Below, one piece after another: positions 1-10,557 of a stretch of 64,000 bases of DNA. Below the pieces are notes generated by a model, which saw nothing but the letters and a program-made list of their open reading frames with translations, was not told the DNA's origin and did no database searches. This stretch comes from Gyrodactylus bullatarudis. Its lineage: Eukaryota; Platyhelminthes; Monogenea; Gyrodactylidea; Gyrodactylidae. The position numbers and the translations under genes are program-made. The first letter of the stretch is position 1; each line of letters opens with the position of its first letter. The stretch lies in assembly GCA_012064415.1 (NCBI GenBank), contig SSNU01000014.1:61550-125549 (forward strand), written 5' to 3'.

Positions 1-1521
1 TTAATCAAACCAGGATTAGAGATTGATAAGACCTGGCGAAATATATATTTCTCTTATAAAATTCTTTTTATAAATTAACCAATGATGAATATCTCCATGG
101 GTCATTCGGACGTATATGTAAGTATACGTGAGTATTTAACTAATAATATTTTCTTTCAGTTCTTTAAGTCGCTAAGGCTCACTAAACCAGCTTTGTCCAC
201 GACTGTGATTTGGTTTATAAGGGTAATTCAATTAAAATCAGATTTATAACTTACACCTCTTCCAGAAAATTTAATTGTAATATGAATATTATTAGTTTAT
301 TGCGTATAGCCCCAAAGTATCTTTATCTAAAGTTCTTAATGCCTTTAGTAAAGAATACTAAATAATACGAAGAATGAATTAATAAAGTAGAATTTATTCT
401 CGATTGCTCAAGTAACGACTGAACTATTTTCTTCCTAAATTGAGTATAACTTTATTCAGTATAAAAAAGTATTCGGAATGAATCACAAGAATAACTCTTT
501 ATCACGTTCAATGTAAGATGTTCGTGACTTTAATTTCAAATTTTTTCCATGAAAAGATTAAATAAAGAATCTAAAATTATGCTATTTTTACGTATTTTGT
601 AGTTTGGACTCTAAGACATTAAATCAGATTTTCTCTAGAACCAGGTTAACAGGACTTGAATTAAAAATATTTAAAATTCAATTAAAAGTTCAGATAAATC
701 TTTGGAAAATAGAAACCTTTAGCATCAGATTTGTACCAGCAACATTTCTTCTCGGAACATATTTTAATTGGTCTTGTATTTATCAAAATATTATTGGTCT
801 AAATTTTAAATGGAAAAACTGTTGTCTTCCTTTAAAATTCAACGTGTTTCGTGCATGATTTTCCCTTGTAAAGTACGAAAATCATAACCATAGATTCGGA
901 ATCAGCATAAAAATTTACATAGGAACTTTTGTATATCTCGATGAAATTTTTTCTAAACCAACAGTGTTATTATTTCAGATACCTTGACGAGAGAATGAAG
1001 TATTTAATGGAAAATGACGAGGAATGTGACATCTAGTCTGAATCTTATCGGAATAATAACTGCAACTAACCTTTATACAAAGAATTAAGATTTATTTATT
1101 AAAATCTCTCACTCTCTCATGAGCTAGTTTCATTTGAAAACTTTTTACATTCCATATTTGAATACACAAAACTACCATTAATAATGTACAATGTATATGT
1201 TGCATTTAAAGTCTGAAAAATTTAATAATTTCTGAGTGAATCATCCAAGACTTTGAACTCATTCGTCAGGCAGAATTTAAGAAAAGGATTCTAGAAAATT
1301 TTCTATTGTAATTAATAAAAATACATATTCACTATAATTATGTTTTGATCTCTAGGAATAATTATTCTATCCATTTTTTAATTTGGCGATGATTTCAGTT
1401 ATTAAATCATTTGGTTAAATCATCCAGGTAGACTACCTTCATTGTTTGAGCTTTTTAATAGACTTGTAATAAATTCTTTACAAGGCTGTCAACTTCTAAC
1501 GTGATGATAACTTGAACAATC
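1..1521. other. Downstream flank of nAChR, no gene seen
   Basis: AT-rich sequence with no protein-like open frame and no recognisable repeat boundary. Part of it is presumably the 3' UTR of the receptor gene. Confidence 0.5.
1091..1096 (-). terminator. Candidate polyadenylation signal for the nAChR gene
   Basis: AATAAA read on the minus strand, about 430 nt past the nAChR stop codon. It is the first canonical hexamer I noticed downstream. In AT-rich DNA this may be chance. Confidence 0.3.
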
Positions 1522-4500
1522 TTAATCTCCCTGCCTAATTGAAGCTGCTCTTGGGTAAAAAAGTGTCATACAAATCAAAATTGATATCATGGAAATAATG
1601 AAAAATATTCTGTCAAATAGAACAGCTACTGATCGCCATTCATTATTGATCCTAGCAATCTTTTGATCCTGCTGCTGCATAACCCTGAGCCATTCTAAAC
1701 TTCTCGTCATGTTTCTTAGATCCTGATTAATACGACCTATCCGGATCTGAAAAATAAATTTTAATGGAGATTTTTTATAGGAAATTAACATTGAGAACAC
1801 CTACTTGAAATTCAGGATTCATGGCAAGAATCATACGATAAGGTCTTGGTTCTTTTCTTTGTGCCTTGTAACAGTCTGATTGTTCATCACAGCAATCGTA
1901 GACTCTACTTGAGTCATATTCATATCTAGATGAGTCATATGATCTGGAATCTGAACTATTTTCTGAAAATCGTTTGCAGAATTCACAAAAGAATCGCTCT
2001 TGTTGGACGTATCTATCTCTTGTATAGAAATATCTCGGATCAGAATATCTTTGATCGAAATCTCGTTGACAAATCGATGTCACTTGAGAATTCCTTGTAT
2101 TCTCTTTCGGCGTGCTATTTTTTAATGTTTCTTCTCGACAATAATCAGGCACTTGAACTCCTAGCCAGGAAACAGCTGGATGATTTGCAAGCTAGAAATA
2201 AAAATAAATTAAATCCATCAAGAATTAAAGAACTTCTCCTCACTTTTTTGATCCATGTTGGCACTTCCTTACGTATATCACCTCTGAAGTGAAAGTTTAC
2301 AGTAATCAAACAGAGGAACATGGACATTGTTATTATAATCATATTCACACAGTAGTAGGTTCCTAAAATAATAATTATAATTCAATGATATTAAAAATTG
2401 TCAATAGTTGATATGAATATGTGAACTTGAAAAACTTCTTACTAAAAACTCAATATTTTTCTCCGGATTGTCAGAAACAAATATATTTTTTGAATTCCAT
2501 GATGAAATGAGTCTATGGGTTTTATAAACAAAAAAAATTTCTAAAAAAATTAGGCCGACTTTTATATTTCAAGAATGCACCAAATTTCGGTTAACCAATA
2601 GAACATTTACCTCCTCTTAGTTTGCAGTAATCTATCTGAATGAGAAAGAGGCTAATTTCTATGAACTTCTCTAGGCGAATTCGAATTCTATTCCTAAAGA
2701 TAATCCCATATATTAACAATTAATTACTTCAGATCTCTGAAATCAATGATAATTTTTGAGCTCAAACCTAAAAAATTCCAATGAATATTTTTCTGATTAT
2801 CTGGAGGAAAATATTGAGTTTTATGTAAAAACACTAAATTCTTATTTCCATGTCAACTAGCTTTAGTTTTAAAAATTGATATAGAATAATCAAATTTACC
2901 AATTAATGGAAAATCATTGGATGATGAAGGTACATATTCCTCTAGGATGAGTAGTAACAGGAAAAAGGCAACAAACATATTCATTCCAAGAACAAGTTTT
3001 GCAGGAGATTCTGGTGGTAGCCAAAATAAGACTAATGTGAGCCAATTCAAAAGAAAACAGGGAATTATGAGAATGTAGGTATAAAAAGAGGATTGTCGAG
3101 ATATAACCAATTCATAAGTAAGATCTGAATATGGTTCTGGACAGCAGGTGTAATTTTTTTCATTAAATTTGGCAGATGTTTTTTCAAGTCTCCATTCAGG
3201 ACTTGTAATGAGCTCATTTAATATGAGATATGCTGTGTTATTGAAGAATGTCATATTGAGTCGATATCTATAAAAATAATTTGATCATTTTAAATTATCA
3301 ATATTTTGAGGGATTTAAAAATAATGAAATCTACTTACCCGTCATAAGACCAAGTTCCAAATTTAAGACTGCAAACTTGCTCATCATACGGAAAGTATTC
3401 AGTTTTTACTTGACACGTACTACGATATATGGCTAATGGAGACCAGTATACTGTACCATCGTAATTTATAATGACATCTGTTTCACGAACCTCTTCAAGT
3501 CTTTCATCAGCACTAAAATGCAATACAATTAGGGTAAGACATAATTTTTCATTTGACTGAAAATAAGGGAAGAAGAAAAAATTCCTATTGAACCTTATGT
3601 TCTAAATTTTTTCATAATTTCCATTGAAGATGTCAAATTTTCAAATTTACGCCACCATTTTTCAATGAATTTTGCTAGTTTTTAAATAATAGGATACGCC
3701 ATGATATTTTTTAAAATCAGATTTTCACCTCAAATTAATATTACATATTCTGAATATTTGGGAAAAATATTAAGGAAAATGGGATTTATGAATATCAAAA
3801 AATCAAAATGGTTCTGTGTTGAATGTTGATATCTTTATTAGAACGACGTAAGGTTCTTAGTGGAGACTCTTTATGTGCCGGGTAAGGCTTTTTTGATTTT
3901 GTTTCAAGGTTTATTGTTGGGTATGGCTGCAGGGTTTGATTCGATTTTTACTCATCTTATTTTGAGATTAATTAACAGTGAAATGGGTGTTGAACCAACA
4001 TGATCATTTTTCTTTTATAAAATATTGATTAATTAACCAAGGAACTGGGGTTCTTTAATCAATTTTATGAGGCTATGAAAATGAAGATTTGATAAAACAA
4101 ATCTTTCAATATCTGTCTCATTAACAAGTGATTCAATTCTTCCGTTGGTCAATAAAAGAATTCTCATATTAACATCTATCTAAAGATTTTATCATTACGA
4201 AATTCATATTTTGAAGTATTTGCTTGTTGAAAAGAAATATTTCTACTTGAATTCTTACGAAATTTCAATAATCAGGTATAGCAAAGTTGAAAATAAATCA
4301 CTTTCTAAGGGACCCTTTATATAAAGCTAGTTAATATGAAGATGGGAATTTATCAGTTTTACAAAAATTTTCATCAAGAATTTGAGTTTGATCTAGATTT
4401 TTTGGAATCTAAATCATGAGACCAATTTTCACGATTTGAAGAAAAAAATTTGAAAATATCAATAATTTAGGAAATTATGGCATATTTCAAATCCCGAGTT

Positions 4501-7500
4501 AGCGCCAAACTTTGATAACTCTGACTTTGATATCAACAAAAATTTTCAAGAATTTGATCAAGAATTTTTGGAATCTAGATTATGAGGCCCTCTTTTACGA
4601 TACGGAGAAAAAAAATTTAGAGAAAATCTATTTTTAAGGAAAATACGGCAAATTTGAAATCTTGAAGTAGCGCCAAATTCCCATTTTTTTGAACTTTGAG
4701 TTGAAAATTTTTGTTGATTTCAATGTGAGAGAGTGATCAAAAGTTGATTTTCAGGATCACAATTAGTCAAAGAAACCAATATGCTGAATCTTGTTTTAAG
4801 AATCACCCCATAATCGTGTCAAAATCAAATTTTGATTTTTTCATCATTTTCCCTACTTGAAAGTCGATGAGATTTGATATTTCAAGATCCCAGAAAAATG
4901 ACGAATTTATCAAAGATTTCAACTTTTATTTAGTTTATTATGCTCATCGGTTTTTTTGTCTTATTGTGATCCTGAAAATCAACTTTTGATCACTCTCTCA
5001 CATTGAAATCAACAAAAATTTTCAACTCAAAGTTCTAAAAAATGGGAATTTGGCGCTACTTCAAGAATTCAAATTTGCCGTATTTTCCTTAAAAATAGAT
5101 TTTCTCTAAATTTTTTTTCTCCGTATCGTAAAAGTTATTGGAGACGATTGTATGCTAAAAGAGTAAGTCACTACTCATATTTTAATAACCTTTTTACTAA
5201 ATTGTTCAAAGAGAGCTCTTTTTTGTCTATCGAATTTCAGATTTAGCTCATCCTAGATAAAAATATCATGATTCTTCCATACATTGTGAAGACTGTGAAG
5301 AACTAAAATTTTTTATTGAAATAGAAGAATTTCTTTATCACACATTATTCTCAGACAATATTTCGAGAGTGTCTACTGCGATCATCAGGGGTTTTGCAAA
5401 AACGAGAAATAAGTTTTATCATTTTGCTGACTAATGTCTTGCCTTTTGTCTTTATTTTCGTCGGTTCTTATCAGACCCTACACCGACATGTTTATTTATA
5501 CAGAATATTATTAAATGAAATGTGTAAAGTTGGTTTGGGCCAATCATAGCATTTATTTGTAACCAGATGGAGCTCATATTCACCAAGAATCTATTTTCGG
5601 TTTCTACCTACAAAATGCAAGACATTAGTCAGCAAAATGATGATATATTCGCGGAAATCAGAAATCTCAAGCAAGATAAAAATAAGTTTTAATTTATGAC
5701 GTTTCTCACTGTAAAAGACATAAGCACCAATTTAATTTAATTTTGTTTTAGTATCATTTTCCCCTTAAAGCTACAGGGATAGCTTAGATAAATTCACTTG
5801 GGAGGATCTAATAGTAAAGTTGTATACACCTTCATAAATAATTTGATGGAAAAAATGATTTCTTCACAAAAGTATCCATATTTACTTGTTGAAATGATCG
5901 CATAATTTCATCATTGTGTCTGTTTACTACTTCGACATCTCCTATTTTTCTTATTAACATCCTATGTCGAAAGTTTATTCTGCTGTAACGAAACATGACA
6001 TTGTCATCCATCTTTCGATGCATCTCTTAATAATTCAACAAGAGAAAATCGAAATATTCAAAATAAAAATTTTGTTCAATTCTTGATGTAAACTGATGAA
6101 TTTACACTCTGCTCACATGGTAGTTTTTTATTATCATCAATAAATGGGAATAACGAAAAAACAAATTTATTCATTATCACTCTTGAGCCCAAAATTTCCT
6201 GAAGTGCATTTTAGCTCTTGAAAATAATAAAAATAGGATACAGGTATACCCCAGAGATGGATGTGGAAAATTAATCCCCTTTCTCTCTACACCCAAAATA
6301 AATATAAATTTTTGTATCATTACTTTAAAGTAGACTCAGCAAGAGTTTTGAATCTCCAAAATTAGTTTTTCTCGACTTTTACACCATTGTAAAGATCGTT
6401 CTCTTTAGATCAGAACCATATAATCTACTGTATATCTTATACTCAAATTAGTCTATCTAGATCGAGTTAAAGTTTCTCCTAAATTTATGCAAAATCATTT
6501 TAAAATCTTTTTCTCTCTTTTGACCACACATCCAGAAGAAGAAGATATTTTTAATGTAGATGAAACTTCTATGTTTTATCAAAATAGAGGATGCTTATCT
6601 TTGGATACAAGCTCTTCAAATTGTCGTGGTTCAAAAGTTTCAAAAAATAGACTCACTGTAGTTGCATGTTGCAGAATGACAGGTGAAAAATATCCTCCTT
6701 TGGTAATAGGTAAGCATTGACTAATTAAAGAATTTTAACTTAATTAATCAAAAATTTTCTAGGACTCTTGAAAAAGCCGAGATGCTTCAGAGGAAGAGTT
6801 CCATAATCTTATTGAGGAAACAAGAATGCATGGAATAATGCTGAAATTTTTGGTTAGATGATTTCGGAAAATTTTACGAGGTCCGAAATATCTTATTACT
6901 GGCTGACAATGTATCATTTCATAAAAATGGAGTCCCCCCTGTTAATGTGAAACTTCTTTTTTTACCACCAATTGTACGTCTGTGTGTCAACCTTTAGATC
7001 AAGGAATTATCTGGAGTTTCAAATCGAATTTCAAAAGAAGATTTCAGAAAAGATATGTTGCACCTGATGTTGCTGATGGGTATGATATGATCCAAAAAGC
7101 TTTTGAGGAAGTTAATTCAGATGTCCTAAAGAATTGTTTTAAAGCTTCTGTAATATGGAGCATAAACCAGATTCCACAACAAAATCTAAACAGAACTGTT
7201 TAATTTAACTGTTTAATAAATTAATATTTTTATTAGTTAGGATCTATTTTTTGATTTCTCTTGATACAAAAATAATTCATGTTTCGAATGACACCTAAGC
7301 TCAAATTTATCCGATGACTTCTCCCATCTGGCATTAAATTTAGCATCCTTAGAAATGATGATTCATTTGTTTGCTTTGGAGATAGCGCAAGCCCTTTTCA
7401 CACCTAGGATATGTTTGAGAAAAAGAGAGAAAAAGATTTTAAAATGATTTTGCATAAATTTAGGAGAAACTTTAACTCGATCTAGATAGACTAATTTGAG

Positions 7501-10022
7501 TATAAGATATACAGTAGATTATATGGTTCTGATCTAAAGAGAACGATCTTTACAATGGTGTAAAAGTCGAGAAAAACTAATTTTGGAGATTCAAAACTCT
7601 TGCTGAGTCTACTTTAAAGTAATGATACAAAAATTTATATTTATTTTGGGTGTAGAGAGAAAGGGGGTTAATTTTCCACATCTATCTCTGAAATGGTTTT
7701 TAAAAAATTCCTAAAGTCCTAAGATTCAGAATGATTCGTTATAAAAAGGATTATTGCATTCTTCTTTCTAATTTGTCTACATTGAAGGCTTTTTTTTACA
7801 TCATATTCTTTTTTACAATAAATAAATTTTACATTTTTATTGGGTCTTTCTTTTCTAGATACATCAAATGAAAAGCATTTGGCGAAAAATAATCATTCAC
7901 TATAATGAAGAATAGTAAAGCCTTTATGATATAACTTAAGAAGGATAAAATAGAAAAATTTATGTTCGATCTCAGAAAACTGTATTTTGTATTACTTATT
8001 AGTAGTCACATATGGTACCGTGATTTTTGAAAAAAGAATTATTTTTATGACTAAATCTCCAAAAAGTTAGGTTGATGAAAAAATCCGCTTGTTAGACGCA
8101 AAAAAGTAAAGTTGAAATTCACATGAATATATAGAACTCACTAGTTATAGAGTAGAATATCTGGAAGCCATATCTTTTCTGCTGGAAGACGAATATCAGT
8201 CACATTTTGATAATCCTTTGGGTCCCAACTCAGAAGAACATCGGTCCATCTCTTGTTGAAAGGAAAAACAGTTTCATTTTAATCTTTTCAATGTGTAAAA
8301 CAAATCCTGCTCTCAAAGTGTGAAAATTCGAAAATCAATTTGAGATTGCAAAAAAATTATGCCTCTCATCTCCCTACTAATTAGTACATTTTGAAATGTA
8401 ATCAATTGAATCAATAAATTTAATTATCAAAGAGAAAAAGACTAATCAAGTTACACATTGCAAAGGGGTAGAAGATGTTGATTTAGAAAGAGAACGAATT
8501 TCCCCTTGAAATTAAGTGGGAAAATGACAAATCAAAAAACGACTGCCCTAAGAAATTCTTGACTTGAGTGGAGTGGAGAAAATTTTCAAAGAGTTTACAC
8601 TCGGTTGTTTTCCAACAAAAGAATGTTGGATTTCAACTGATCAATTTTAAAAATACATCAATTCTGTCTATAATGATAATTTATATTGTACTAACTAAGG
8701 AATTAATAGTGAAAAATTTGCAACTCATCCTAGCAAAATAAAACTTGTGAGCATGATTTGATCGAAAAATATAAAAAAATTAATTTTTACTGTTTTCACA
8801 AAATTCCCATCTTCATATTAACTAGCTTTATTAAACTCTATCAGATCGTACGAAAGAGAAAATTTCAGTGTTTTTTTTCTGATATCTGATGGAAAAGTTT
8901 ATAATCTGAAATGAATAAAAAAAGTTCTGCCTGTAATTATCAGTATGTTCAAATAATAATTACTCTCTGAATGATAACGTTTGGGGAAATCTAATCATTG
9001 AAAGAGAATCTAAATCCTTTCAAATTTTTAATTCATTTTAGCCTGTTGTTAATTCTAACACCTCGAAATTTGAAAATAAATTTTTAGCAAACTCACGTAT
9101 AAGAGACGAACACTTGTTGAAAGAATTTGATCCATTTCTCGTAAGCCTAGGATTTGTAAAAGACTTATTCCAAACTCGACAACCAGTTGATAAGCGACAG
9201 TGTCACAATTGTAGATTTTCTTTGGCGTGATAAACTCAACAATCGGTCTTGTATAATTCACGTAGCCCTTGAGGAGATCTCGGATCAACTTTTTCTCCGG
9301 ACAGAGGGTCATAAAATCTACATTCTCCGCCATCGGATATTTCTATTCAAATGAAATTTTTTAAATTATCCTATTGACTGATCTATATTCAATAATACAG
9401 AATAAATTCTTTTCGATTATAATCTATTCTAAAAATTTTCTTTTTTCAAACTTTTTGTGCATAGTGCCGGTTTATGATGTGAAATGCTTGCATGAGAATT
9501 GTCAGACAATCTGGAAAATGTAAGTGTACAAAATATAATTTCGAATATAGCTCTTACCCTTATTCATATGAAGCTATTCTGGAAATAGTCTTCGCCTTAG
9601 ATTTGATGCTGACGCTAAAAATACGACTTTCCTATATTTTATAGCAAACCAATCAAACGCTAGAGAATATTTCAGGGTAGGATCCTTCAGAATTAAAACC
9701 AAAATTAATCTTGCGCGAATTTCATAATAAACTTAAACAAAAGAAAATTAAATATTTCTGAAAGAAAGCTGTATCTGGTTAATTTACTGCAGCCTGTTAT
9801 CTGTAAAAACATTAAATGTAGTTGATTTACTGAAATAAAGTCAAAAGATTTAAAATTTTAAGAACCATTCTGAAAATAAGAATTCTGCAGGATCTCATTT
9901 CAGGGTCTCATGGGAAAATTTTAATATATTTTCGATCAGACTCACCTGGTATTCCTGCGACATGCATCCTCCGATCATGAATATTAATAATAGACAAAAG
10001 AAGAAGTCTATAAATCCTTCAT
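1522..10022 (-). CDS. Nicotinic acetylcholine receptor alpha-type subunit (8 exons, start codon missing)
   Basis: Cys-loop ligand-gated ion channel subunit of the plasma membrane, assembled as pentamers. Exons, in reading order: 10022-9946, 9342-9097, 8251-8142, 3512-3339, 3267-2900, 2362-2244, 2191-1805, 1746-1522. All introns are GT-AG and every exon junction keeps frame. The 110-nt exon at 8142-8251 has the size usual in this family. Ligand-site residues are all present: Trp of loop D (YRWTD), Tyr of loop A (LLYN), Trp of loop B (GTWSYDG), and the loop C vicinal cysteines (YTCCPEPY), which make it alpha-type. The Cys-loop is [15 protein letters not shown]. Four membrane helices follow, with a long Tyr/Ser/Asp-rich M3-M4 loop; the stop is at 1522-1524. 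The first exon encodes a hydrophobic signal segment and needs an upstream exon for its ATG. The pore carries Pro-Ala where cation channels have Gly-Glu, so it may conduct chloride. Confidence 0.94.
2403..2866. repeat. Fold-back MITE (family A) in the intron between nAChR M2 and M3 exons
   Basis: Starts GTTGATATGAA and ends with the inverted form CATGTCAACTAGCTTTA. Inner arms also match inverted (CTCAATATTTTTCTCC near 2450 against GGAGGAAAATATTGAG near 2805). It belongs to the repeat family whose ends read AAAGCTAGTTGATATGAAG, found many times in this window. Confidence 0.65.
2900..3267 (-). CDS. nAChR exon: loop C, M1 and pore helix M2
   Basis: 368-nt exon. It holds the vicinal cysteines ([12 protein letters not shown]), M1 ([13 protein letters not shown]) and M2 ([20 protein letters not shown]), and ends at PLIG. 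Aligned without gaps on Torpedo-type M2, position -2' is Pro, -1' Ala, 0' Lys, 6' Asn, 9' Val and 20' Glu. The normal residues are Gly/Glu at -2'/-1', Ser at 6' and Leu at 9'. I checked the codons directly: CCA GAA TCT CCT GCA AAA CTT. Confidence 0.93.
4318..5134. repeat. Family A fold-back element in the nAChR large intron
   Basis: Begins AAAGCTAGTTAATATGAAG. It contains a long inverted repeat: 4592-4765 pairs with 4962-5134 over about 170 bp with few mismatches, around a spacer of about 200 bp. The right terminal sequence of the family is missing at 5134, so this copy looks truncated on that side. Confidence 0.75.
5418..5641. repeat. Short fold-back element
   Basis: 31-bp arms at 5418-5448 and 5611-5641 match in inverted orientation with one mismatch, around a 162-bp spacer with no coding content. 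The arms do not resemble family A, so this is a separate MITE-like element. Confidence 0.65.
6252..7690 (+). mobile_element. Tigger/pogo-like (Tc1/mariner superfamily) DNA transposon, defective
   Basis: 1439-bp element flanked by 270-bp terminal inverted repeats (6252-6521 and 7421-7690) that match almost throughout. Between them lies a broken DDE transposase of the CENP-B/Tigger type. The N-terminal DNA-binding region is absent. The long arms are unusual, since Tigger ends are normally a few tens of bp, and the left arm includes the first codons of the open frame. I could not settle the TA target duplication. Confidence 0.8.
6487..7203 (+). pseudogene. DDE transposase remnant, Tigger/CENP-B type
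   Basis: The first frame (6487-6720) has [15 protein letters not shown] and [14 protein letters not shown]...PLVIGKH, which hold the first catalytic Asp. A middle part in other frames has [13 protein letters not shown] (second Asp) and VKLLFLPP. The last frame (6982-7203) has [20 protein letters not shown] (third Asp). All three DDD residues are visible, but at least two frameshifts separate them and the N-terminal HTH domains are missing, so no functional enzyme can be made. Confidence 0.85.
7700..8140. other. Intron sequence, nothing recognised
   Basis: Part of the nAChR intron between the transposon and the 110-nt exon. AT-rich, with no repeat or coding signal that I can name. Confidence 0.4.
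8142..8251 (-). CDS. nAChR exon: 110-nt loop D / loop A exon
   Basis: Encodes [17 protein letters not shown]... ending in [10 protein letters not shown] plus two bases of a Tyr codon. The acceptor AG lies at 8253-8252 and the donor GTGAGT starts at 8141. Length and boundaries match the conserved 110-nt exon of nicotinic genes. It is separated by a 4.6-kb transposon-filled intron from the Cys-loop exon. Confidence 0.93.
8796..8836. repeat. Family A terminal fragment
   Basis: Only the right end of a family A element is recognisable: CCCATCTTCATATTAACTAG followed by CTTTATT. It lies in the nAChR intron between the 110-nt exon and the N-terminal exon. Confidence 0.55.
9097..9342 (-). CDS. nAChR exon: N-terminal helix and loop D
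   Basis: 246 nt, in phase 0 at both ends. It encodes the [12 protein letters not shown] start of the ligand-binding domain and the strand ending [12 protein letters not shown]. The loop D Trp is supplied by the next exon (RWTD). The family motif EKRLLxDLLxGY is clearly recognisable. Confidence 0.9.
9946..10022 (-). CDS. nAChR exon: signal-peptide region
   Basis: The 77-nt exon is bounded by AG at 10024-10023 and a GTGAGT donor at 9945. It reads as a hydrophobic stretch ([16 protein letters not shown]) followed by CMSQEYQ, which joins in frame to the next exon. It begins with two bases of a split codon, and an ATG at the exon edge runs into a stop, so the initiator lies on an exon further right that I could not find. 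An internal ATG inside the hydrophobic stretch is the alternative start. Confidence 0.7.
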
Positions 10023-10557
10023 CTAAAATCGAAAGAGGGAAAATGAGAGAAATTAAAAATAATTTTTATTACAATGTTTTTCTTCAAATAGAAACAAGAT
10101 CTGGATTCCTAAAAACTTCAAAATATTCGGAATTTTGACGAAAAAATGAGATTTTTATATATCATACGATTAGCTCTACGAAGATATGGTACATTACAAA
10201 TTCGTTTTCAAGTATTCAAAAATTGCTTCAAGCACCAAAAGTAAAACGGAAATAAAGAAAATATTTGGTAGAATATTTTCTGATAGAGCCGTTACAAAAT
10301 AATCTGCAATTTTTTATATAAACGTGTAAAAGAGAAACATTATTGAAATACAAGGGGAAAGAAATTAAGTGCACTTAACTCTCTCACTCAATGAGAATTC
10401 ATAATTGAAAGATAAAAATAATAATAACTTCCTCCTCTATGTAGGGAAATGAGGAATCTACTTTCTCTCTCTCTGACTGTGAGCGCCAGAATATACAAAT
10501 TACACGAGTGGAATCTGGAGAATGAGGGTTGTAAACTCCTGTGGAAGAAATAAAGCT

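Noticed and set aside
5832..6023. 63-aa minus-strand frame in the nAChR intron
   Set aside because: No nicotinic motif fits here and the flanking exons already join in phase, so it is not a missing receptor exon.
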